13,045 nt of DNA from Bacteroidales bacterium. Lineage in GTDB: Bacteria; Bacteroidota; Bacteroidia; Bacteroidales; Porphyromonadaceae. The stretch is from positions 1 to 13,045 of the forward strand of contig SFHG01000045.1 of assembly GCA_004555765.1 (NCBI GenBank). The letters are read 5' to 3'. The position numbers and the translations under genes were made by a program. This document shows positions 5,950 through 13,045 of this stretch, piece after piece; position 1 is the first letter of the stretch; every line of letters begins with the position of its first letter. The notes beneath the pieces are model-generated. The model was not told where the DNA came from, did no database searches, and was given only the letters and a program-made list of their open reading frames with translations.

Positions 5950-7557
5950 TTGAGAAATAAGTTTGTATATCCTTTGCTCGCACTTTTGGCGGGGGCAGTT
6001 CAGTTGAACCTGCTCACGGCAAAGGCTGTGGTCTCTATGGCAGAAGACTTTGAGCTCACGGATGCAGAGGAGCAAACGAACCGGAAAGAGGGCGCACCCC
6101 GCCTCATCGTCCTCATCACCGTATCGGGTCTTGAGACGAATCTTTTGGAACTCACTCTGGAGGAGAGCGGGCAGATCGAACTGCTCAAAAGCGCCCTACT
6201 CTACCCCCAGGTCCGGCACCCGCTCATCTCTGCCGATGCCGCAGTCTCCGCAGCCATCCTACACACCGGGGTCTTGGGGCTGGAAAACGGAGTGACCGCG
6301 CGCAGACCCCTCCATAAGCTCAAGAACGGCACCCTCGACAGATCCCTTTCGGTCTTTTCCTCCGGCAAGTACTCCGGGATAGGGACTTCCGAAAGACTGG
6401 CACCGGAGACACTTTTGTCTTCCACAATTTCGGATGCCGTCAAAAGGGCATCCGGGGGGCTTGGTTTGGTTTACAGTGTGGCAACACGACCTGAGGAGGC
6501 CATTATCGGCGGAGGAGCCGATGCAGACGGGGTCTTCTGGACAGACGAAACAAGGGGAGAAAGGGCATCGAGTAACTATTACCCTGCCAAACTGCCCTGG
6601 TATATCTCCAAACTCTCGGCACCACGGGTCAAACTATCCAAAGGGATCTCTTGGACACCTTGTCATCACTCGGACTTTTTCGAGAAATACGGTAAGTGGA
6701 CTTTCAGACACGAAGAGATTCCGTTTTCGCACACATTGACTCGGACGGAGTCGTACCTCAATACCCCTCTTGCCAATGAAGAAGTCACCGAGACCGCACT
6801 CTCTTTGATCGAAAACGGGGGACTCGGCACAGATGGCAACACCGATGTACTTGTACTGACTTACCGCTTGGCCGTACCGGAAGAACTCTCGCCCGCAATC
6901 CCCTCTCCCGAGATAATTGACGGGTACTACCGTCTCGAAGAAGAGATCAGGAGACTGAGGAAGCAGTTACCCAAGGAGACCGTTCTCATTATCTCCGGCG
7001 ACGGAATGGCTCCCGCGGAGGTACGCGCCGATGCGGAAAACCGCACTTTTCATCCGGACAAGTGCAAGGCGCTCACCAATATGTACCTGGACACCCGATA
7101 CGGGGTCAAAGGTTTGGTAAAAGAGATCACGGAGGAAGGACAACTTTATTTGGACGAAGAACGTCTGAAGGCTTCCAAGCTCGACAGCGAAGAAGTCAGC
7201 AGACTTGTCTCCGATTTTCTCCAAGAGTTTGCCGGTGTAGCATACGCATTCCCCGAGTGGGAGTTACGCCGGAATCTCCTTACGAATGACGGTAACGCCA
7301 AGCTCCTCACGGCGATTCACAGTGTCCCCGCCAAAGATCGTGGAAACGTCATATTCGGGCTTCAAGCAGACTTTGCTTTCGGGAATGGTTCGGAAGGCTC
7401 ATCCACACATCCGGCGACACACTTCGCAAGCATCACTTCCCCACTCCTGATACTCGGTCCGGGTATCACTCCGGGACGCATCGAGACACCTCTCGACCTC
7501 AGAAACGTCTCCAAAGTGATCTGCGAAACCCTGCGCATACGCCCGCCCTCAAGGTGA
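5950..7557 (+). CDS. Exported alkaline-phosphatase-superfamily protein, apparently catalytically inactive
   Basis: This 535-residue protein has an N-terminal export signal (about residues 3-26, ending TAKA) and is predicted to be periplasmic or surface-attached. Its order of segments follows Bacteroidales PafA-like phosphatases: a first strand APRLIVLITVSG (49-60), LAPETLLSSTISDAVK (150-165), the DGVFWTDETRGE block (193-204), NTPLANEEVTETA (271-283), NTDVLVLTY (297-305), VLIISGDGMA (345-354) and PLLILGPG (498-505). The active-site residues of the family are missing. The first metal-binding Asp of the VVDQ strand is Ser59, the nucleophile Thr position is Ala (about 97), the middle Asp/His pair is lost (306-313), and the Asp-His of the fourth site reads GDG (350-352). 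Only a late His (487) seems kept. I infer a pseudoenzyme. The start is TTG, directly preceded by an in-frame TGA; the next in-frame ATG (codon 30) would remove the signal peptide. The 75-base gap to secA suggests one operon. Confidence 0.7.
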   Translation: MRNKFVYPLLALLAGAVQLNLLTAKAVVSMAEDFELTDAEEQTNRKEGAPRLIVLITVSGLETNLLELTLEESGQIELLKSALLYPQVRHPLISADAAVSAAILHTGVLGLENGVTARRPLHKLKNGTLDRSLSVFSSGKYSGIGTSERLAPETLLSSTISDAVKRASGGLGLVYSVATRPEEAIIGGGADADGVFWTDETRGERASSNYYPAKLPWYISKLSAPRVKLSKGISWTPCHHSDFFEKYGKWTFRHEEIPFSHTLTRTESYLNTPLANEEVTETALSLIENGGLGTDGNTDVLVLTYRLAVPEELSPAIPSPEIIDGYYRLEEEIRRLRKQLPKETVLIISGDGMAPAEVRADAENRTFHPDKCKALTNMYLDTRYGVKGLVKEITEEGQLYLDEERLKASKLDSEEVSRLVSDFLQEFAGVAYAFPEWELRRNLLTNDGNAKLLTAIHSVPAKDRGNVIFGLQADFAFGNGSEGSSTHPATHFASITSPLLILGPGITPGRIETPLDLRNVSKVICETLRIRPPSR

Positions 7558-7632
7558 TGTCGGCGAGGGGAAAGGGAAGATACCGAAAACAAGTAAAGAA
7601 CAAAACAAGCATCACTGAGACACTATACACCG

Positions 7633-10600
7633 ATGGGATTAAATAATTTACTGGCCAAGATTTTTGGCAATAAATCTGATAAGGACCTCAAAGAACTGAG
7701 ACCCTACGTAGCCAAAATCAACGAACAGTTTGAAAAAGTAAAAACGTGGTCGAATGACGAGCTCAGGTCTCGCTCATCAGCCATGCGCCAAGAGATCCGG
7801 GACTACGTCCGAGCCGAAAACGACCGTATCTCTGAGCTGAAAGCCTCCGTGGAAGGCAAAGAGCTCTCCGAGAGAGAGGCAATCTGGGCAGAAGTAGACA
7901 AGATCGAGGAACACATCCTTGATATGAAGGAGGAGAAGCTTACAGAGCTTTTGCCGGAAGCGTTTGCGATAATGAAAGACACGGCTCGTCGCTTTATGGA
8001 AAACGAGACCATTGAAGTCACAGCTACGGACTTCGACCGCGACTTGGCCGTCACGAAAGACTTCGTCACCATAGAGGGAGACAAGGCCGTGTACAAACAC
8101 ACCTGGATGGCCGGTGGTAACCCCGTCACCTGGGATATGGTTCACTACGATGTCCAGCTCATCGGCGGCGTCGTCCTGCACCAAGGGAAAATAGCGGAAA
8201 TGGCCACCGGGGAAGGTAAAACACTCGTGGCTACTTTGCCCGTATTCCTCAACGCACTCACCGGCAGCGGTGTGCACGTCGTCACCGTCAACGACTACCT
8301 CGCCAAGCGTGACTCCGAGTGGATGGGACCTCTGTATATGTTCCATGGACTCTCTGTCGCATGTATCGACAAAACCGAACCCAACTCCCCTGAGCGCCGT
8401 GCCGCCTACAACTGCGACATCACTTTCGGCACCAATAACGAATTCGGCTTCGACTACCTCCGCGACAATATGGCTCGCAAGCCGGACGATCTTGTCCAGC
8501 GCAAACACAACTACGCCATCGTCGACGAAGTGGACTCCGTCCTTATTGACGATGCCCGCACGCCGCTGATTATCTCGGGTCCCGTAGAGACGAAGGGCGA
8601 CCAGATGTTTGAAGAGTTTCGCTCGAATGTGGAGCTGGTGGTGAACGCCCAGAAGACTTTGGCCACCAAGCTCCTCACAGAAGCAAAGCAAAAGATTGCA
8701 AGCGAGGACAAGAAAGTCCAAGAGGACGGCTATGTCCAACTTTTCAGAAGCTACAAGGGTCTGCCCAAAAACAAAGCCCTTATCAAGTATTTGAGCGAAG
8801 AGGGCATCAAGAAGCACCTGCTTGAGACAGAAGCCTACTTTATGGCGGACAATAACCGGGAGATGCACACGGCTACCGACGTGCTCTACTTCGTGATCGA
8901 CGAAAAGACGAACCGTATCGAGCTCACGGATAAGGGTATTGACCTCCTCACGGGTAAGAGTGATGACCCCGAGTTCTTCATCCTCCCTGACATCGCCACC
9001 GAGATGAGCGACCTTGAGAACCAAGACCTCACCGCGGAAGAGAAGGCGACGAAAAAAGATGAGATGCTGACCGCCTACGCCATCAAGAGCGAGCGCGTCC
9101 ACACCATAAACCAGCTCCTTAGAGCCTACACGCTCTTCGAGAAAGATGACCAATACGTGGTGATGGACAATAAAGTCCTTATCGTAGACGAGCAGACAGG
9201 ACGTATTATGGACGGCCGGAGATACTCCGACGGTCTCCACCAAGCCATCGAAGCCAAAGAACACGTCAAAGTCGAACAGGCCTCCCAGACCAAGGCCACA
9301 ATAACGCTCCAGAACTACTTCCGTATGTACCACAAACTGGCCGGTATGACCGGTACGGCAGAGACGGAAGCTAAGGAGTTTTGGGACATCTACAAGCTTG
9401 ATGTCGTAGTCATCCCCACAAATAAGCCCATCGCCCGCATCGACGAAAACGACCGAATCTACAAGACCGCACGCGTCAAGTATGCCGCCGTAATCGACGA
9501 AGTGGAGCGTCTCACAGCACTCGGCAGACCGGTTCTCGTCGGGACTACTTCCGTCGAAATATCGGAGTTGCTCTCCAAGATGCTCACCCTCCGCAAAATT
9601 CCGCACCAAGTCCTCAATGCCAAGTTGCACCAGAAGGAGGCCGAGATCGTGGCTCAAGCAGGTCAAAGCAGCACGGTGACCATCGCTACCAATATGGCCG
9701 GTCGCGGTACCGACATCAAACTGTCTCCGGAAGTTCGGGAAAAGGGCGGTCTCGCCATCATCGGTACCGAGCGGCACGAGTCCCGACGCGTGGATCGTCA
9801 GCTCCGCGGTCGTGCCGGACGCCAAGGCGACCCCGGATCCTCCGTCTTCTTCGTCTCTATGGAAGACAAACTGATGCGCCTATTCGGATCCGATCGTATG
9901 GCCAAGTGGCTTAGCACGATGGGCTTCAAAGACGAAGATATGCTGGAGAGCTCACAGCTCTCAAAGGCTGTGGAAAACGCCCAAAAGAAGGTCGAAGAAA
10001 ACAACTTTGGCATTCGTAAGCACCTCCTTGAATACGACGACGTAAAGAATGCCCAACGTAAGGTCATTTATACCCGCAGAAACCACGCTCTTATGGGTGA
10101 GCGTGTGGGTATGGACGTCATCAACACCCTCCAGCAGACGGCTGAGAAAGTAGCCGAAAAGTTTGAAGGAGCCACGTTCCAGGAATTCAAGACCGAAGTC
10201 TACACCATCTTCGCTCTCGATCTGCCGGATGACGCTGAATCAAGATTTCGGTCGATGAGCAAAGAGCAAATCGCTGATGCCATCGTCGACGAAGCCATAA
10301 AGACGCTTCAAAGAAGAATGGACCGCATCGCCGAACTGGCAGACCCCATTCTCCAGAACTTCTACCAAATGCACGGTGACAAGGTGGAAAACATCTATGT
10401 CCCTGTCTCAGACGGACGCTTGATGTACAATGTAGTCGTCAATCTCAAAGAGGCGGTTGAGACGCACTCCAAAAACATCGGCAAGGCGTTCCAGAAGACC
10501 ATCCTCCTCTACACCATAGACGACGCATGGGAGCGCCACCTCCTGAATATGGACGAGCTCCAGAATGCGGTTCGCAATGCGTCTTATGAAAATAAGGATC

Positions 10601-10977
10601 CTCTGGTCATCTTCAAGGTAGAGGCCTATGAGCTTTTTGCCGAAATGGTTGCCGAGATGAATCAAAAAGCCACCGAGATTATTATGCGCGGCCACATCAA
10701 CGTGGCACCACCGCAGCAACAGACTCAGGCTCAAAATCTCCAAGTACGCGAACAGCACGATGACCCGAGAGAAAACTCAGACCGCAGGCAGTACAAGGAG
10801 CAAAAAGACGACTATGAGGCACAGCAGGAAGCGCGCTACCAAGCTGGTAAAAACGCCTCTACCAAAGAGCCTGAGAAGCGTCAGCCTTACGTCGCTCAGC
10901 AAAAGATCGGTCGCAATGATCCCTGTCCTTGCGGAAGCGGCAAGAAGTTCAAGAACTGCCACGGCAAAAACCTCTAA
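7633..10977 (+). CDS. secA: Preprotein translocase ATPase SecA
   Basis: SecA is the motor that pushes unfolded precursors through the SecYEG channel, moving between cytosol and inner membrane. The nucleotide site is clear: Walker A MATGEGKT (190-197), Walker B DEVD (298-301), TNNEFGFDYLRDNM (267-280), and the second motor domain with TNMAGRGTDIKL and RQLRGRAGRQGDPGSS. The C-terminal zinc finger has all four ligands, Cys1098, Cys1100, Cys1109 and His1110, preceded by a Gln/Glu/Lys-rich linker (about 1018-1090). At 1114 residues it is some 200 longer than E. coli SecA (901). The extra length lies at about 70-100, at about 122-168 ahead of HYDVQLIGG, and in the preprotein-crosslinking domain at about 320-490, as is typical of Bacteroidota SecA. 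The ATG at 7633 gives the usual SecA N-terminus (amphipathic LLAKIFGNKSDKDLK). It lies 12 bases ahead of yicC. Confidence 0.98.
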   Translation: MGLNNLLAKIFGNKSDKDLKELRPYVAKINEQFEKVKTWSNDELRSRSSAMRQEIRDYVRAENDRISELKASVEGKELSEREAIWAEVDKIEEHILDMKEEKLTELLPEAFAIMKDTARRFMENETIEVTATDFDRDLAVTKDFVTIEGDKAVYKHTWMAGGNPVTWDMVHYDVQLIGGVVLHQGKIAEMATGEGKTLVATLPVFLNALTGSGVHVVTVNDYLAKRDSEWMGPLYMFHGLSVACIDKTEPNSPERRAAYNCDITFGTNNEFGFDYLRDNMARKPDDLVQRKHNYAIVDEVDSVLIDDARTPLIISGPVETKGDQMFEEFRSNVELVVNAQKTLATKLLTEAKQKIASEDKKVQEDGYVQLFRSYKGLPKNKALIKYLSEEGIKKHLLETEAYFMADNNREMHTATDVLYFVIDEKTNRIELTDKGIDLLTGKSDDPEFFILPDIATEMSDLENQDLTAEEKATKKDEMLTAYAIKSERVHTINQLLRAYTLFEKDDQYVVMDNKVLIVDEQTGRIMDGRRYSDGLHQAIEAKEHVKVEQASQTKATITLQNYFRMYHKLAGMTGTAETEAKEFWDIYKLDVVVIPTNKPIARIDENDRIYKTARVKYAAVIDEVERLTALGRPVLVGTTSVEISELLSKMLTLRKIPHQVLNAKLHQKEAEIVAQAGQSSTVTIATNMAGRGTDIKLSPEVREKGGLAIIGTERHESRRVDRQLRGRAGRQGDPGSSVFFVSMEDKLMRLFGSDRMAKWLSTMGFKDEDMLESSQLSKAVENAQKKVEENNFGIRKHLLEYDDVKNAQRKVIYTRRNHALMGERVGMDVINTLQQTAEKVAEKFEGATFQEFKTEVYTIFALDLPDDAESRFRSMSKEQIADAIVDEAIKTLQRRMDRIAELADPILQNFYQMHGDKVENIYVPVSDGRLMYNVVVNLKEAVETHSKNIGKAFQKTILLYTIDDAWERHLLNMDELQNAVRNASYENKDPLVIFKVEAYELFAEMVAEMNQKATEIIMRGHINVAPPQQQTQAQNLQVREQHDDPRENSDRRQYKEQKDDYEAQQEARYQAGKNASTKEPEKRQPYVAQQKIGRNDPCPCGSGKKFKNCHGKNL

Positions 10978-10989
10978 CTCTCATCGGAT

Positions 10990-11871
10990 ATGATTCATTC
11001 CATGACCGGCTTTGGAAAGGCCGAGGCCAAGTCCGAAAGCCAGAAAGTAACCGTAGAGATACGGTCGCTCAACAGCAAACAGGCAGACATCTCTCTGAGA
11101 CTGCCATTTGACCTGAGGAGCGAGGAGATCGAGGTTCGTAAAATGGTGGCACAAAGTCTGCTCAGAGGGAAAATAGACGTTTTTGTCTCCGTCGAGCAAC
11201 TCAAAGAAGAGCCTAACGTCTCCTTTGACGCAGTCTTGGCAAAAGAGTACTGGCAAAAACTACAAGATTTTGCGGCGGAAACCGGCATACCGATGCTTGA
11301 TAACCCGATGAAGACCATCCTCGGGTTCAACGGGGTTCAAAAAAGCCACGAAGAGTCGGAAGAAGAAATCGAAGCCTTGAAGAACTTGATGACAAAAGCG
11401 CTCGGGGACGCACTCGATCACCTTCGGGAGTTCAGAGTCCAAGAGGGGCTTTCGCTTTATCGTGTCTTTGAGGAAAACAACCGTGCCATTGGCGAGCTTT
11501 TGTCCCAGACCAAGCCCTTTGAAGACGAGCGCATCACAGAGATCAAACAGCGGCTCGAAGACAACCTCAAAAAATACATCGACCACGAGTATGATCCCGG
11601 CAGGCTTGAGCAGGAGATGATTTTCTATATCGAAAAGCTCGATGTCAACGAAGAGAAAAACCGGCTCAAGAACCACCTAAAGTATTTCCAAGAGACGATG
11701 GATCTTCCCGAACCCGGACAGGGTCGCAAGCTCGGCTTTATCGCCCAGGAAATGGGGCGTGAGATCAACACACTCGGGTCCAAGAGCAACCACGCAGGGC
11801 TCCAGAAGATCGTGGTCAAAATGAAAGACCACCTCGAGCAAATCAAAGAACAGGTTCTGAACGTCCTCTAA
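10990..11871 (+). CDS. yicC: YicC/YloC family endoribonuclease
   Basis: This 293-residue protein opens with the YicC signature MIHSMTGFGKAEAK, followed by VEIRSLNSKQADISLRLP (22-39). It ends in the conserved DUF1732 region (about 206-293) with LEQEMIFYIEKLDVNEE and GREINTLGSKSN (256-267). Family members are cytoplasmic, metal-dependent RNA endonucleases linked to RNA turnover and stationary-phase survival; no specific target is evident here. Full length is as expected (about 290). The ATG is 12 bases after the secA stop and the stop is 3 bases before gmk, so it is surely co-transcribed with both. Pairing of yicC with gmk is a common bacterial arrangement. Confidence 0.95.
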   Translation: MIHSMTGFGKAEAKSESQKVTVEIRSLNSKQADISLRLPFDLRSEEIEVRKMVAQSLLRGKIDVFVSVEQLKEEPNVSFDAVLAKEYWQKLQDFAAETGIPMLDNPMKTILGFNGVQKSHEESEEEIEALKNLMTKALGDALDHLREFRVQEGLSLYRVFEENNRAIGELLSQTKPFEDERITEIKQRLEDNLKKYIDHEYDPGRLEQEMIFYIEKLDVNEEKNRLKNHLKYFQETMDLPEPGQGRKLGFIAQEMGREINTLGSKSNHAGLQKIVVKMKDHLEQIKEQVLNVL

Positions 11872-11874
11872 TCC

Positions 11875-12450
11875 ATGAAGAAAGGCAAGATAATCATCGT
11901 CTCGGCACCGAGCGGATCCGGAAAGAGTACCATCTTGAGCTACATCCTTTCCCGCCCGGAGCTAAATCCCTATTTCTCCATCTCCGCCACCTCTCGGGCT
12001 CCGAGAGGTGCGGAGAAGCACGGATGCGAATATCACTTTTTGACGAAAGAAGACTTTGAGCAGAAGATCTCCGAAGGTGCCTTCATCGAGTACGAGGAAG
12101 TCTACTCGGGGACCTATTACGGCACCCTGAGGAGTGAAGTGGACACACCACGGGCTGAGGGCAAAAACGTGTTCCTCGACATTGATGTAAAAGGCGCATT
12201 GAGGCTCAAAAAGGAGTTTGGCAACGACGCCCTTTTCATCTTCATCCAGCCGCCGAGCCTCGAAGTCCTCCGGGAAAGATTGATTCGCAGAGGAACCGAG
12301 ACGGCGGAGAAAATCGACCTTCGCCTGGCTCGGGCGGAAGAAGAACTTTCTTACGCCCGCTACGCGGATCAAGTCATCGTCAACGACAACCTTGATGAAG
12401 CCAAGAAGCTCTGCTATACGGTGATCAAAGCCTACCTTGAGCTCGACTGA
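11875..12450 (+). CDS. gmk: Guanylate kinase
   Basis: Gmk phosphorylates GMP (and dGMP) to GDP with ATP, in the cytosol, feeding GTP and dGTP supply. The 191-residue length is normal. The P-loop APSGSGKST is at 11-19. The GMP-binding lid has SATSRAPRG (37-45, with Arg41 and Arg44), then IEYEEVYSGTYYGT (71-84, with Glu72 and Tyr82). LDIDVKGA (101-108) is the Walker B region, and the LID domain includes RLIRRGTE (135-142). All key residues are present. The ATG lies 3 bases after the yicC stop, and nadD begins 4 bases after its TGA. Confidence 0.98.
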   Translation: MKKGKIIIVSAPSGSGKSTILSYILSRPELNPYFSISATSRAPRGAEKHGCEYHFLTKEDFEQKISEGAFIEYEEVYSGTYYGTLRSEVDTPRAEGKNVFLDIDVKGALRLKKEFGNDALFIFIQPPSLEVLRERLIRRGTETAEKIDLRLARAEEELSYARYADQVIVNDNLDEAKKLCYTVIKAYLELD

Positions 12451-12454
12451 CCAT

Positions 12455-13045
12455 TTGAAAAAAGTCATCCTCTATCCCGGCTCCTTCAGCCCGCTCCATA
12501 TCGGTCACCTCTGCCTCGCAAATTACATCGTGGAGACTGTGGAGACGGACGAACTGTGGTTCCTCCTCACGCCGTCCAATCCCTTTAAAGACCCCAAAGA
12601 CCTTCTTCCCGAATCGTTCCGTGCGGAGTGGGTCGCAGAGGTACTGAAGCTTCACCCCAAGCTGAAACTCAGCACGGATGAGTTTGGTCTGCCGGAGCCC
12701 AATTACACGTACAATACGCTCCGTTTCCTTAGTGCAAAATACCCCGACCACCGGTTTACCCTGCTTGCGGGGATGGACAGCCTCATTGACTTGCCTACAT
12801 GGTACCGCGGGAAAGAGCTGATGGCGCACCAGGAGTTTCTCATATACCCGAGACCGGGTTACGACATACCGGAGAACTTCAGGCAGAGAGCGAATATCCA
12901 AATACTTGATGATGTACCCACTTTTGAAATCTCATCCACCGAAATCCGGGGAATGATCGCAAGAGGGTGCAATCTTCCCTATTTCCTCACCCTTCCTGCT
13001 TCTCACCCCCTATATCGGAAATTAAGAGACCTACTCTCCGAAGGG
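12455..13045 (+). CDS. nadD: Nicotinate-nucleotide adenylyltransferase (runs off the right edge)
   Basis: NadD joins nicotinate mononucleotide and ATP to give deamido-NAD, a late step of NAD synthesis in the cytosol. The nucleotidyltransferase motif GSFSPLHIGH (9-18) carries the two catalytic-type His residues (15 and 18). LLAGMDSLIDLPTWYR (103-118) and the phosphate-binding ISSTEIR (159-165) match the family. The start is TTG at 12455, 4 bases after the gmk stop; this gives the usual N-terminus (KKVILYPGSF), and no in-frame ATG occurs before codon 107, past the first motif. The frame is open to the last base (197 codons), so with a usual length near 190-200 it must be almost complete, lacking only its final residues and stop. 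Confidence 0.93.
   Translation, partial: MKKVILYPGSFSPLHIGHLCLANYIVETVETDELWFLLTPSNPFKDPKDLLPESFRAEWVAEVLKLHPKLKLSTDEFGLPEPNYTYNTLRFLSAKYPDHRFTLLAGMDSLIDLPTWYRGKELMAHQEFLIYPRPGYDIPENFRQRANIQILDDVPTFEISSTEIRGMIARGCNLPYFLTLPASHPLYRKLRDLLSEG

Noticed and set aside
5642..5983. Overlapping - strand open frames of up to 113 codons in the spacer before the phosphatase-like gene
   Set aside because: They overlap each other and the start of the + strand gene, have no recognisable domain, signal or membrane pattern, and no promoter-like or conserved start; chance openness is more likely.
7777..9825. A 682-codon open frame on the - strand inside secA
   Set aside because: It is fully antisense to conserved SecA motor domains; its length reflects codon bias of the + strand gene, and the translation shows no domain.
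1..13045. CRISPR array, insertion sequence, prophage, toxin-antitoxin or defence system, tRNA or rRNA
   Set aside because: No regular repeat-spacer pattern, transposase, integrase, terminal repeats, cloverleaf or rRNA-like stretch was seen; nearly all the DNA is occupied by core genes.

Overview
The window is chromosomal DNA from a member of the Bacteroidales, most likely Porphyromonas or a close relative. The clues are a DUF3078 outer-membrane protein, an Lnb-type (DUF4105) lipoprotein acyltransferase, a long Bacteroidota-style SecA (1114 residues with extra insertions), no Shine-Dalgarno sequences at start codons, TAnnTTTG promoter elements, and several GTG or TTG starts. The genus is inferred from protein style, not from a marker gene.

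Layout. Positions 1-3795 hold a tightly packed + strand run: the 3' part of a DUF3078 outer-membrane protein gene, an RsmF-type RNA cytosine-C5 methyltransferase and an Lnb-type acyltransferase, each joined to the next by a 4-base stop/start overlap. A small two-helix membrane protein follows at 3844-4101. A strong bidirectional terminator (4124-4165) separates this run from a convergent - strand gene for an L-cysteine desulfidase / UPF0597 protein (4186-5511). A noncoding stretch of about 440 bases (5512-5949) holds promoter-like elements facing both ways and a 15-base imperfect direct repeat. From 5950 to the right edge runs a second + strand block: a secreted alkaline-phosphatase-superfamily protein that seems to have lost its active site, then secA, yicC, gmk and the start of nadD (open at the window end).

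How the genes fit together. Most are housekeeping genes. SecA drives export of precursors across the inner membrane. Lnb would finish exported lipoproteins by N-acylation. The DUF3078 protein is an outer-membrane barrel. YicC (RNA turnover), Gmk (GMP to GDP) and NadD (NAD synthesis) form a common bacterial neighbourhood. The cysteine desulfidase gene is an independent, oppositely oriented unit.

There is no mobile element, CRISPR array, toxin-antitoxin pair, defence island or RNA gene that I can support. The most unusual item is the apparently catalytically dead phosphatase-fold protein just upstream of secA; the rest is largely ordinary core genome.
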